The notes under the pieces are model-generated. The model saw nothing but the letters and a program-made list of their open reading frames with translations, ran no database searches and was not told the DNA's origin. From the NCBI RefSeq assembly GCF_009758015.1, contig NZ_WSEL01000009.1, forward strand, positions 1,475,501 through 1,539,500: a DNA stretch of 64,000 nt, in the 5' to 3' direction. Numbering within the stretch: position 1 is the stretch's first letter; each line of letters begins with the position of its first letter. The translations under genes and the position numbers were made by a program. This DNA comes from Ramlibacter pinisoli (GTDB lineage: Bacteria > Pseudomonadota > Gammaproteobacteria > Burkholderiales > Burkholderiaceae_C). This document shows, piece after piece, positions 44,273 to 51,700 of the stretch.

Positions 44273-46288
44273 TCACAGCCCAGAGAGCGCTTTAGTCATC
44301 ATCTCGTCCAGCCACCGCGCAGCATCGTCGCTCGCAAGGTGAGCGTAATTCTTGCGCACAGTTTCTTCGCGATCGTGAAGCACGTATGCCGCAGCGGCCC
44401 ACGCATTGGGATGCATTTTCAGTATCGTCGTGGCGACGATGTGCCTCATGGTTTGCGGACCGACCCCAGGGCAATCACTGAAGTACCGCTTCGAGATGTT
44501 CTCGAATTGCCGGTTCAGGCTGTACATGGGCCCATCCGGGGATTTGCTTGAAACGAACAGGTAGGGGTTCGAAGGGCTTGCCAACATCTTTCTGTACGTG
44601 TCGCGATAGGCCTCAATATCGCTCCAGAGCTCTCGACGCACCGGCATGTCATACGCACGGTCTTTGGCTGCTCCGGCCAGGTTTTTAAAGTCCTTCTTGT
44701 CGATCGCGATTCGCCAGACTCCGTTCACCTCCCGGAGCTGCGCCGGTTCGCCCGAGGGGCTTGGTGCGATTGTGAGCAGAATGAGGTTCTTGGCCCGCAG
44801 GGGGTTGGAGGTCAGGAGCTTGACCATCAGTCGGTCGCGCGCCCAGATGGCTTCGGCCATTCCCCCGGTGCTCGGCCGTACAGCATCCATCCGCTTGGTC
44901 GCATCCTTGATGGCCGCCAAAGGATTCGGGAGGGACAGGATGGCGGCCACAGGCGCGCTCGGGTCACGCGACAGCTCGCACGTGCTTTCGATGTGCTGAA
45001 TGAGCTGGCGAGCCCCCTCGTGGGCGGAACGGCACGTGGCATTCCAGGCGAGTTCGTCCCGAGCGTCTGGGTGCACGGGGAAGCGGTTGCGACACTGCGT
45101 CAGATAGCCGGTCACGGGATGGCAAATGCTCGCAGCCAATTTCAGGATGCTGCAAATGCCACGATGAAGGACACCTCCGGCTCGGGCGACCCGCCACTCG
45201 ATGTATGCCTCCAGGTGCTCGCGGTTCAGAAGGGATGCCAGCGACTGCACGGCCTCTGCGGGCAGGCCCGCGCCGCCCGATTCAACGGCCAAGGAAAGCC
45301 ATCCCACGTACTGGGAGAAATGCGTCCAGGTGATTGCGGCCGTCTGGCAAATGGTCCTCTGTCCAAGGAACGTCACGGATTCGAACCACTGGACCTTGTC
45401 TTCGGGTTTCACGGGGCGGCTGGTCGTGTTCCATTTGCCCCTTTTCTGCCGCTTCAGGCCCGACGCGGTCAGGCTGGTCTTGTGAAGGAGAAAGTCTTTC
45501 CACTCCTTGACCAAGGTCTCGCACGGATCCTTCAAGCGGTACTTCAGCTTGATTTGCTCGCCGAGGCGGGCTCTGTAGGCAATCTTCGGCGGTTCTGCCT
45601 CACTGGCGGACTCAGATCCGGCGGACGGTCGCGCAATGGGCAGCAGATCGGTCAGGGTCCCGGGAGGTTGCCCAAAGAACCGCTCCAGGCTCTGCAGATG
45701 ACCGAGCTTCCCGCGTTGGGGAAGGCTTCCCCTGAGCCAGCGCTTGAGGCTTGCGTGCGGAACGCGTGCGCGTGAGGCAACGGTCTTGAGCGGCAGGCCC
45801 CCATCCAACAGTTCTCGCAGAGCACGTTGCAGCGGCGTCTCGGTGCCACCTTGCGCTGCCGCCTGCCTGTCGAGCTCCAATACCAGCGCGCGCCACTGCT
45901 TGACCAACGACTTTCGGTTGCGGATGTATGCCCCTGGCCGGCCCTCCTCCCGAAGTGCTTTGACGTGGGCGGCCACCTGTTTGTAATAGCTGGCGCGCAG
46001 GTGTGTGCCGATGAGGCTGTCATCTCGAAATCCACGCTCAGCCATGAACTGGACAAGCGCACTCATCGCGTTCGGCAGTGAGCTGGCGGAGACGGCGTCG
46101 CCAGATCGCGAGCGCTCGATCATCACATTCTTGAGTTGTGCAAAGGTCAGGGGAGGAAGGGTCATCGGTCGCTTTGGCGCCCGAAACCTGTGGCGTTCCC
46201 CTGCCGGCGTAGTGTCATCAAGCGGCACCGGGGCTGTGTAATGACGCTTGAGCTGCTCAAGCCGTCTTTCTTGACCTTTTTCTTTCAC
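44273..46288 (-). CDS. Large tyrosine recombinase/integrase with internal HTH-like segment
   Basis: 671 residues. The C-terminal third is a tyrosine recombinase domain: Arg498 in NPLRAKNLILL, a lysine in WRIAIDKKDFKN, Arg615 in GPQTMRHIVAT, His638 in LHDREETVRKNYAHL and the presumptive nucleophile Tyr648. The His usually three residues before Arg II is replaced by Gln. The N-terminal part includes an HTH-like stretch (LPLKTVASRARVPHASLKRW, about residues 165-185). Such large recombinases mark genomic islands. Its sequence is unlike the recombinase near 38 kb. A small KfrA-type gene lies upstream on the same strand, 235 bp away. Confidence 0.85.
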   Translation of the reverse strand: MKEKGQERRLEQLKRHYTAPVPLDDTTPAGERHRFRAPKRPMTLPPLTFAQLKNVMIERSRSGDAVSASSLPNAMSALVQFMAERGFRDDSLIGTHLRASYYKQVAAHVKALREEGRPGAYIRNRKSLVKQWRALVLELDRQAAAQGGTETPLQRALRELLDGGLPLKTVASRARVPHASLKRWLRGSLPQRGKLGHLQSLERFFGQPPGTLTDLLPIARPSAGSESASEAEPPKIAYRARLGEQIKLKYRLKDPCETLVKEWKDFLLHKTSLTASGLKRQKRGKWNTTSRPVKPEDKVQWFESVTFLGQRTICQTAAITWTHFSQYVGWLSLAVESGGAGLPAEAVQSLASLLNREHLEAYIEWRVARAGGVLHRGICSILKLAASICHPVTGYLTQCRNRFPVHPDARDELAWNATCRSAHEGARQLIQHIESTCELSRDPSAPVAAILSLPNPLAAIKDATKRMDAVRPSTGGMAEAIWARDRLMVKLLTSNPLRAKNLILLTIAPSPSGEPAQLREVNGVWRIAIDKKDFKNLAGAAKDRAYDMPVRRELWSDIEAYRDTYRKMLASPSNPYLFVSSKSPDGPMYSLNRQFENISKRYFSDCPGVGPQTMRHIVATTILKMHPNAWAAAAYVLHDREETVRKNYAHLASDDAARWLDEMMTKALSGL

Positions 46289-46491
46289 GTCCAGCTCCTT
46301 TCCTTTGCAAGGAAGGCGCTGTGCGTGTCATTAACAGTGGATGTGGTGACCTGGCACACCAGATTCGGGCGAATGGGTTGAACACTCGCGATGGGTGTAG
46401 GCCCGTGCGTTTAGGCGTCGGCGCCTTGCCGGCCTGACGCCAGGTGCCGCAATGAGGGGTGCACAGAAACGGATCCCGAGATGCAAAGGAA

Positions 46492-46513
46492 GGCGGCCCC
46501 GATCGGGGCCGCC
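46492..46513 (-). terminator. Hairpin terminator after the small KfrA-type gene
   Basis: A perfect palindrome GGCGGCCCC-GATC-GGGGCCGCC lies 11 bp past the stop; on the minus strand it is followed by TTCCTTT. It may limit read-through into the recombinase gene. Confidence 0.65.
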
Positions 46514-46523
46514 ATAGATCACG

Positions 46524-46721
46524 TCACTTCTTTCGGGGTCGCGGACGCGTGGCATAGCCAAGGGTCCGCAAATGCTCCTGGATGGTGTCGAAGCTGCCCG
46601 TTCCTAGTTCGAGCCGTACATTGGACGGCCCCACTTTGCGGCCCTGCAACTCAAGCTCCCGGCACGCCCGTCTCACGTCCTCCAAAGTGATGCCGGGTCG
46701 GCCACGTCCCTTCTTGCCCAT
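46524..46721 (-). CDS. Small KfrA N-terminal-domain DNA-binding protein
   Basis: 65 residues from ATG 46721. It is nearly only the KfrA-type DNA-binding domain: GITLEDVRRACRELELQGRK, then GPSNVRLELGTGSFDTIQEH. A basic N-terminus (GKKGRGRP) and C-terminus (RPRPRKK) flank it. No coiled coil is present, unlike the protein at 38.5 kb. It lies upstream of the 671-residue recombinase, so it may regulate that gene or assist recombination. A longer frame from 46757 adds a Cys/Gly-rich start without a better ribosome site. Confidence 0.75.
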   Translation of the reverse strand: MGKKGRGRPGITLEDVRRACRELELQGRKVGPSNVRLELGTGSFDTIQEHLRTLGYATRPRPRKK

Positions 46722-47009
46722 GCTGTCCTTCGTTGCGCGGGGACGTCCCCCGCACACCGTCTAGCAATGGGCACAAGGCAAAGGATCTCGTTCGATCGGC
46801 ACGCTCCGGCGAAGACCCAGCGAAGCGGCTACTCCGACGGACGTCACATGGGCGCAGGCAGGCATTCCATGTGAGGAGACGGGCTCTCGATAGGCAGTCG
46901 ACGCGTTCGATGGAGGACTCTCTTCGCGCCTTGAATTTCGTAATGGAAATTTCTTGCCGCGCGCGGCATCGTGGGCGAGCATTGCTGCCCAGAAGTAGTT
47001 TTTCGCGCA

Positions 47010-47612
47010 ATGAAGGAATCAGAGAACCTCGCCGACCGCGTGAACGTCGCGATCGAAGAAGGCCGACTTGTTGACGGCCAACTAGTGCACTCACGGACGC
47101 CGGAGGACCCAGCCTGTACGGACCACTGGAACCTCATAACCCCCATCCCGCGCCAGGCCTATTCGTGCTTTCAAGCGGCACGATCGTCCGCGGCGATCAC
47201 GACCGACCTGATCGGCAGAGACGGAGAGAGCGCGTTCTGGGTCGTGGCCTACCAGGCTAAGAAGGTTCAGCATCGAATCGTGCTTCCGCTGGCCGGCGCC
47301 TTCGTCGGATCCCTCTTGGCCGGCATCCCTCACAGCAGCGTCGGCTTGGTCATGCACACGGGCCTTCCGACGCCATTTCTCGAGGCGCGCCTGAGCATCT
47401 CCGACGACATGCTTTCGGATCTGCGAGAGAAGCACAACACCGCCGTAGACGAAGGGCGTCTCATAGAGGAGCATGCACGAGCCTTGGCACATATCCTGGC
47501 CCCCTCGTCCCTGGACCCCGCGCACGGGATGCCGCGCCCCACCACCATTTCCGTCTCGAGCGTGCTACCGCTTGAATACTGGAACGAGCTCGAGCTGACA
47601 TTCGGGGCTTGA
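47010..47612 (+). CDS. Hypothetical protein, 200 residues
   Basis: No family recognised. The sequence has two similar helical motifs (LADRVNVAIEEGRLVDGQLV and LREKHNTAVDEGRLIEEHAR), suggesting an internal duplication of a roughly 20-residue element. A more hydrophobic middle (LPLAGAFVGSLLAGIPHSSV) is too short to call a membrane protein. GAATC-poor upstream region; the ATG at 47010 is preferred to a GTG at 46971. It opens a run of co-directional small genes. Confidence 0.5.
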   Translation: MKESENLADRVNVAIEEGRLVDGQLVHSRTPEDPACTDHWNLITPIPRQAYSCFQAARSSAAITTDLIGRDGESAFWVVAYQAKKVQHRIVLPLAGAFVGSLLAGIPHSSVGLVMHTGLPTPFLEARLSISDDMLSDLREKHNTAVDEGRLIEEHARALAHILAPSSLDPAHGMPRPTTISVSSVLPLEYWNELELTFGA

Positions 47613-47722
47613 TCGGCGACAAGCCGGCATGAGTTGATTGAACGAATCGAGTCGACGCGATCGCCGGCCCCAACGTGGTTTGCCAGGCACTTCACCGGCA
47701 CGGTCATTCAACTGGAGAAGCC

Positions 47723-48196
47723 ATGAATGAGCCCGAGTACCAGGTCCCGCAGCAGGTATCCAAGCTGCTGGACGACTATCCCCGGCTTTTCGCGAAAGGC
47801 GCGCGCCTGGATGTGTGGTTTCCGCCCGGCTGGGCCGGGATTCTCCGAACGCTCTGTGCCGGTATTGATCGCCTTCTCGACGACCGGCTCGCCGCCGAAT
47901 TTCAAGTGCTCCAGGTCAAGGAAAAGTTCGGAACGCTGCGCTTCTACTATCAGTTTGCGCACGACGCCAAGCTGACGATCGACATCCAGGGAACGGATGG
48001 GACTCAGCGGATCCACATGGAACCGTCATATCCGCCGCTGTTTCCGGCGGCTGCTGTGGACGCCTTGGTCGGCGAGGCAGAGAGGCTGTCCGCCGTCACC
48101 TGCTCGAGATGCGGATCGCCCGGCCTGCTTCGAAAGGGTGGTTGGCTTCGGGTGACATGCGCTCGCTGCGAGCGTGCTTCGCCACAGGAGCGCTGA
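47723..48196 (+). CDS. Hypothetical protein with C-terminal zinc-ribbon
   Basis: 157 residues. The N-terminal part is mixed alpha/beta with LLDDYPRLFAKGARLDVWFP and VLQVKEKFGTLRFYYQF, a pattern seen in immunity-like or plasmid proteins. The C-terminus has two CxxC pairs (CSRCGS and TCARCERA), a likely structural zinc site. TGGAG lies 5 bases before the ATG. Function unknown. Confidence 0.6.
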   Translation: MNEPEYQVPQQVSKLLDDYPRLFAKGARLDVWFPPGWAGILRTLCAGIDRLLDDRLAAEFQVLQVKEKFGTLRFYYQFAHDAKLTIDIQGTDGTQRIHMEPSYPPLFPAAAVDALVGEAERLSAVTCSRCGSPGLLRKGGWLRVTCARCERASPQER

Positions 48197-48281
48197 TGTC
48201 CGAATCATATGCAGCGCTTCGGTCGACCGTATGGAGCAGCGGTTCCTGGGCCGGCATCGCCTCCAAGAGGAACGCCACGAG

Positions 48282-48728
48282 ATGAGTTCCGCGACTTACA
48301 CCCCTGACCGGTGGACGGTCCTCGCGATCACCAACGCGGCCGGCGAGCGCCATTTCCGGATTCTGGCGTCCTGGTATGGAGGATTTCTCGGCAGCGATAG
48401 CTGGCGGATGAGCAGCGGCATCTCCAAGATCGAGCCGGGCCCAGACCACTACCGCGTTCACAACGACACCACCGGCAGCGTCTACATCTGCGTCAAGGGC
48501 GCCCAGGGTACGTCCGCATTCGTCTCCCGCGTGCTCGCGAGCTACCAGGAGCAGGCGCGCGCGGCGGGAGCGACCATCAAGGAACTGGACAGCATCGAGG
48601 ACGTGGCGCTTCCCGTGGATCCGGAACTCGTCCAACGCCTTCGCGAGAGCGTCGCGGGGGTCCGGGTAGACCTGGATGAACGCTTGCCACCGGAAGGCGC
48701 TGATCAGCACGACGGTGATGCACCCTGA
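48282..48728 (+). CDS. Hypothetical protein, 148 residues
   Basis: No family recognised. The sequence looks like a genuine folded protein (RWTVLAITNAAGERHFRILA, SWYGGFLGSDSWRMSSGI, SKIEPGPDHYRVHNDTTGSV) with a charged C-terminal helix. G/C-ending codons predominate, supporting coding. The ATG at 48282 follows a GAGGAACG stretch; the frame extends upstream into sequence overlapping the previous gene. Confidence 0.55.
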   Translation: MSSATYTPDRWTVLAITNAAGERHFRILASWYGGFLGSDSWRMSSGISKIEPGPDHYRVHNDTTGSVYICVKGAQGTSAFVSRVLASYQEQARAAGATIKELDSIEDVALPVDPELVQRLRESVAGVRVDLDERLPPEGADQHDGDAP

Positions 48729-48753
48729 AACAGCACTTGATCGAACGGCGCTT

Positions 48754-48993
48754 ATGTCAACCGAGGCGCAGCTGGAGCAACTGATGTCCGCCGTGTCCTG
48801 GGCCCGGGACTGCGCGGTTCGCATCGAGCACTCACACCCGATGGATCCGAATGAGGCGCCGATCGCCCTGCCCTGGACCGTCGAACTCCTCCCACTCAGC
48901 GGCGACGGCCCCCGACAGCGGTTCCAGGAAGCCAGCGAGGCGGCCGTCGTGGAACGACTGTCCGCGCTGCTCGCAGCCGCGCAACCCCTTTAG
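48754..48993 (+). CDS. Hypothetical protein, 79 residues
   Basis: Small acidic/amphipathic protein (EAQLEQLMSAVSWARDCAVR, LPWTVELLPLSGDGPRQRFQ, EASEAAVVERLSALLAAAQ). No domain recognised. It lies 25 bp after the 148-residue gene in the same direction. The ATG at 48754 is chosen because the longer frame overlaps the previous gene; no clear ribosome site is visible. Confidence 0.45.
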   Translation: MSTEAQLEQLMSAVSWARDCAVRIEHSHPMDPNEAPIALPWTVELLPLSGDGPRQRFQEASEAAVVERLSALLAAAQPL

Positions 48994-49020
48994 AAAACTC
49001 GATCAGATTCTTATTGCACC

Positions 49021-49242
49021 ATGATCCTTGGCGAATACACCTGCCCGCGCTGCGGCCGTGTTCACATGCGCATCTCGCGTGATGAGGCTGAACGGGTCCT
49101 CACCAGGTTGGACCCCGGGGGGTCGATGGAACCGTTTCTGACCTGCTTTGGCTGCGGCGCACCGACCGCGCAGTTCCGGCCGGCGCGCCCCGACGATGCG
49201 CCCACGGGCGTGACACTGACTTGCTGCGTCATCGACGAGTAG
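49021..49242 (+). CDS. Small zinc-ribbon-like protein
   Basis: 73 residues with two CxxC pairs (YTCPRCGRVH near residue 8 and TCFGCGAPT near 42) and a late CC pair, which suggests a zinc ribbon. Small proteins of this shape occur in clusters of unknown genes in Burkholderiales. It follows the 79-residue gene by 27 bp. Confidence 0.5.
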   Translation: MILGEYTCPRCGRVHMRISRDEAERVLTRLDPGGSMEPFLTCFGCGAPTAQFRPARPDDAPTGVTLTCCVIDE

Positions 49243-49470
49243 ATGTCCACAGATGCAGGTACACAGGCCGGACCGACGGCAAGGAGGGCGGACCATGACG
49301 CTGCGCGCCAGGCCACACCAATTGGATCAATGGCCGCCTGGAGCATCGCGGCGATGTCGTTGATCCGCATGTCCGTCTTGGTCCGGCGGGCCGCGAGGCC
49401 TCGCTGCGCGCGCAATGTGCCCCCGAGGCCGGTAACTCGGCAGATCACAAACTAGCGGAGTGGTTGCGTC

Positions 49471-49761
49471 ATGAGCTCACCATATCAACGGACCCGCGCC
49501 CTGGTGCAAACCAAGGAGCTGCTGCGCGTCCTCGAGGATGCCGTCGCGCTGCCCGGAGTTCCGGACGCCGTACGGCAACACGCCGCAGCGGTCTTGAAGC
49601 ACTTCCCGACGCTCGGCGATTTGCAGCGGGTCCATGAGGCTCTCCCGAACCTTTTCGGTCCACCTCCGCCGTTCTCGCGCATGCGCGGCAATCCACAGAC
49701 CGACGCAGTGATTGCCGCCGGCGAGGGGCTAGGAAACGCCGGGGATAGTCGGGCCGACTGA
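49471..49761 (+). CDS. BPSL0761-family-like protein
   Basis: 96 residues. The start SSPYQRTRALVQTKELLRVL and the next segment (VPDAVRQHAAAVLKHFPTLG) match the small BPSL0761-type family of Burkholderiales accessory DNA, recalled from memory. The function is unknown. A CGGAG stretch lies 10 bases before the ATG. The C-terminus after residue 70 (GNPQTDAVIAAGEG) is probably disordered. Confidence 0.55.
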   Translation: MSSPYQRTRALVQTKELLRVLEDAVALPGVPDAVRQHAAAVLKHFPTLGDLQRVHEALPNLFGPPPPFSRMRGNPQTDAVIAAGEGLGNAGDSRAD

Positions 49762-49839
49762 GCCCTTAAGTGGCTGTAGTTGCCCCAACTGACCGCGTCG
49801 TCCAAGTGGCTGTCGTGCTGACCGAACGGGAATGGACCA

Positions 49840-50145
49840 ATGACTTTCCGAATTGACATGATCTCGCTCGACGGCGCGGGCCCCGGTCGTTGGACGTGTG
49901 CGTTCAAGGGATTTAGAGGACAAGGCGTCTACGGTCGTGCGCGCCTCGATGACAGCCGAACCAACTTGCTGCTCGAATCGACCATGGATTCGAACGAAAA
50001 CCTCGTCGTTCCGGTTACAGGTGCACCGATTGCCGCCAGCCGCACCAAACTGCATGCTTGGATTGGCGAACAACTTGAGACGCTCGGCTGGGGCCCGGAG
50101 GTCGACCAACAGAACAGGCTTGTCAAGACGCGCGCCCAGGATTAG
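49840..50145 (+). CDS. Hypothetical protein, 101 residues
   Basis: No family recognised. It is a soluble-looking beta-rich sequence (GPGRWTCAFKGFRGQGVYGR, TNLLLESTMDSNENLVVPVT) with a helical end (KLHAWIGEQLETLGWGPEVD). It is co-directional with its neighbours, 78 bp after the BPSL0761-like gene. No strong ribosome site. Confidence 0.45.
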   Translation: MTFRIDMISLDGAGPGRWTCAFKGFRGQGVYGRARLDDSRTNLLLESTMDSNENLVVPVTGAPIAASRTKLHAWIGEQLETLGWGPEVDQQNRLVKTRAQD

Positions 50146-50314
50146 TGACTTGCAGGGCGGCAATGAACCGGGCGTCCGGCCGCGCATGCGGCCAGCGATG
50201 ATCGCGCAGGCCCGGCTGTGGCAGGTGGCCACTAGCGGTCGCTTAAAGGGCTGCTGGTCGCAGGAATGCCGTCACCACTTCGAAGTTCCGTTGCTAGTTC
50301 CAAGGAGGTTCCTG

Positions 50315-50416
50315 ATGACCATTCACACCTGTTGGCTGGCCCAGCATTCATGGGGATTCGTTGCGATGCGAGCAGGCGAGGTATTGCATTGGCTGTGCAA
50401 TGGTGAAGAAACCTGA
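50315..50416 (+). CDS. 33-residue leader-like open frame with strong ribosome site
   Basis: AAGGAGG lies 6 bases before ATG 50315, the best ribosome site in this part of the window. The peptide is rich in aromatic and small residues (MTIHTCWLAQHSWGF, then VLHWLCNGEET) with four Trp and two Cys. It overlaps the next start by 17 bases in another frame, so it may couple translation of the antitoxin-like gene rather than act as a protein. Confidence 0.4.
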   Translation: MTIHTCWLAQHSWGFVAMRAGEVLHWLCNGEET

Positions 50417-50747
50417 CGTCCAATCGGGATCGCTGCTCGAGCGCGGCCGCAGCCCGCCAGACCTGCCTGCGAGACCGCTCGCGCTGGACATGTCCGAAGC
50501 CGAGTGGGAGCGGGTCGTGGCTGAACGCAAGGCGCTCGTCGCGCCGCACAGGGACCATCCAGCTGTTCGGCGGGCCTTGGAGATTCTGGTGCCAGATGTG
50601 CTGTCTGAAGATGCTTTTGTGGTCTGGCTAGCAAACCCCACATGGTTCCACGGGGGGCTGCGCTCAGTTGACATGCTCGAGGGCGATCCTGAATCAGTGG
50701 TTGCGCACGCGCAGTGGGAACTCGAGAATCGGCTCGACCCTCATTGA
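50400..50747 (+). CDS. MbcA/ParS/Xre-type antitoxin C-terminal domain protein, no toxin seen
   Basis: About 115 residues. The second half has the toxin-binding-domain pattern of Xre/MbcA/ParS antitoxins (DUF2384-like): AFVVWLANPTWFHGGLRSVD, then MLEGDPESVV. The usual N-terminal helix-turn-helix is replaced by a helical LSMDSEAEWE-like segment (MSEAEWERVVAERKAL). These antitoxins normally pair with a RES-domain toxin encoded directly downstream. Here the next thing downstream is an IS30 remnant, so the toxin may have been lost or the protein has another role. The match is by eye. Confidence 0.5.
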   Translation: MVKKPDVQSGSLLERGRSPPDLPARPLALDMSEAEWERVVAERKALVAPHRDHPAVRRALEILVPDVLSEDAFVVWLANPTWFHGGLRSVDMLEGDPESVVAHAQWELENRLDPH

Positions 50748-50827
50748 GTAGCGCGGCAGACTTATGCCCCGCAGTCGCTTCGATCTTTAGTTGAGGATGA
50801 GGGCGGCCACGTCTCCTTTCGGCGGCG

Positions 50828-51297
50828 GATTCAACTGATCGACGCAACACACTAGGCTGCGCAAGCAGAAGGAGTGTGGATTGCGGAGAAGACCAAGAAC
50901 CAAGTACACGGAAACGCAGAAGGCGCTGATGTGGGAGCGATGGAAAAAGGGGAGACCCTTCACCAGATCGCTCGCCTGTTCGATCGCCCGCATACCTCGA
51001 TCTGGCAGGTCCTGGCCGAATCGGGTGGCATCCGCCCTCCTGAGCGCCGCCACTCCAAGTTGGCTCTGACCCTGGTTGAGCAAGAGGAAATCTCTCGCGC
51101 CTTGGTGGCCGGCGAATCCATACCGGCTGTAGCCGTCCGGCTCGCGCGCGCTCCCTCCATCGCCCGGAACGGTGGCGCCTCTTGCTATCGAGCTACTCAG
51201 GCCGACCAAGCGGCTTGGCAGCGGGCACATCGGCCCAAACAGTGCGAGCTAGCTCAGTGCGCCAAGTTGGCCCGCCCGGCAGCTCGTGGAAAGCAGT
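50828..51297 (+). mobile_element. IS30-family transposase remnant, frameshifted and truncated
   Basis: Two overlapping frames together give an IS30-type N-terminus. From about 50881 comes RRPRTKYTETQKALMWERWK. After a frame change near 50950 the other frame gives ETLHQIARLFDRPHTSIWQV, GGIRPPERRHSKLALTLVEQ, EEISRALVAGESI and YRATQADQAAWQRAHRPK. The residues after RAPS (normally TVSREI) are deleted, and the DDE catalytic domain is absent. TTCAACTGATCGACGCAACA at about 50830 may be the old left end. No right end is seen. Confidence 0.7.
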
Positions 51298-51361
51298 GAG
51301 CCGAGTCATGCGGCTACCTGACCACAGCAGTGACTTTGTCGCCGAGGGCTTCCCTCGCAAA

Positions 51362-51565
51362 TCAGGCAAGATCAGCCGGTCGAAGATGAATGTCGAGGCG
51401 AGGCGGCTCAAAGTCGATGTCCGCCAGCGCAGGACTGAGCGCGAGCAAATCTGCGATGGCCGCATCGTAGCCACCCCGACCAATGCGCGGCTTCAGCTTG
51501 TGCTTGGCGCGCACGCCACTCGGGGTCCTCGTCGGCATGCGGAGCTTGTAGTAGCGTAGCTTCAT
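51362..51565 (-). CDS. Small basic hypothetical protein, 67 residues
   Basis: Begins MKLRYYKLRMPTRTPSGVRA and continues with KHKLKPRIGRGGYDAAIADL, basic at first then helical and acidic. A purine-rich AGAGAGGGGG precedes the ATG at 51565. It is divergent from the nuclease-like gene (135 bp apart), so the two may share control. No family recognised. Confidence 0.45.
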   Translation of the reverse strand: MKLRYYKLRMPTRTPSGVRAKHKLKPRIGRGGYDAAIADLLALSPALADIDFEPPRLDIHLRPADLA

Positions 51566-51700
51566 GGCGCCCCCTCTCTGGGCATCTATTTTCGCCGCCC
51601 TTCCCCAAAAACCGCTCGCAGGGGCACATGCCGGGCAGGCCATTACGCTGCTTTTGGCCGATAACAGTCGCGCACCGATAATCGTCACACAGGAGCGGAC

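Noticed and set aside
45361..45395. GGATTCGAACC-like tRNA T-loop word within the large recombinase gene
   Set aside because: No acceptor, D or anticodon arms around it; it is a chance match within coding sequence.
49243..49455. A 70-codon frame starting directly after the zinc-ribbon gene
   Set aside because: Arg/Ala-rich with no domain, no ribosome site and mixed third positions; an opposing frame looks equally plausible.
47010..50747. Possible integron cassette array
   Set aside because: Gene sizes and direction fit, but no attC-type inverted repeats with GTTRRRY/RYYYAAC ends were seen between genes and no integron integrase is present.
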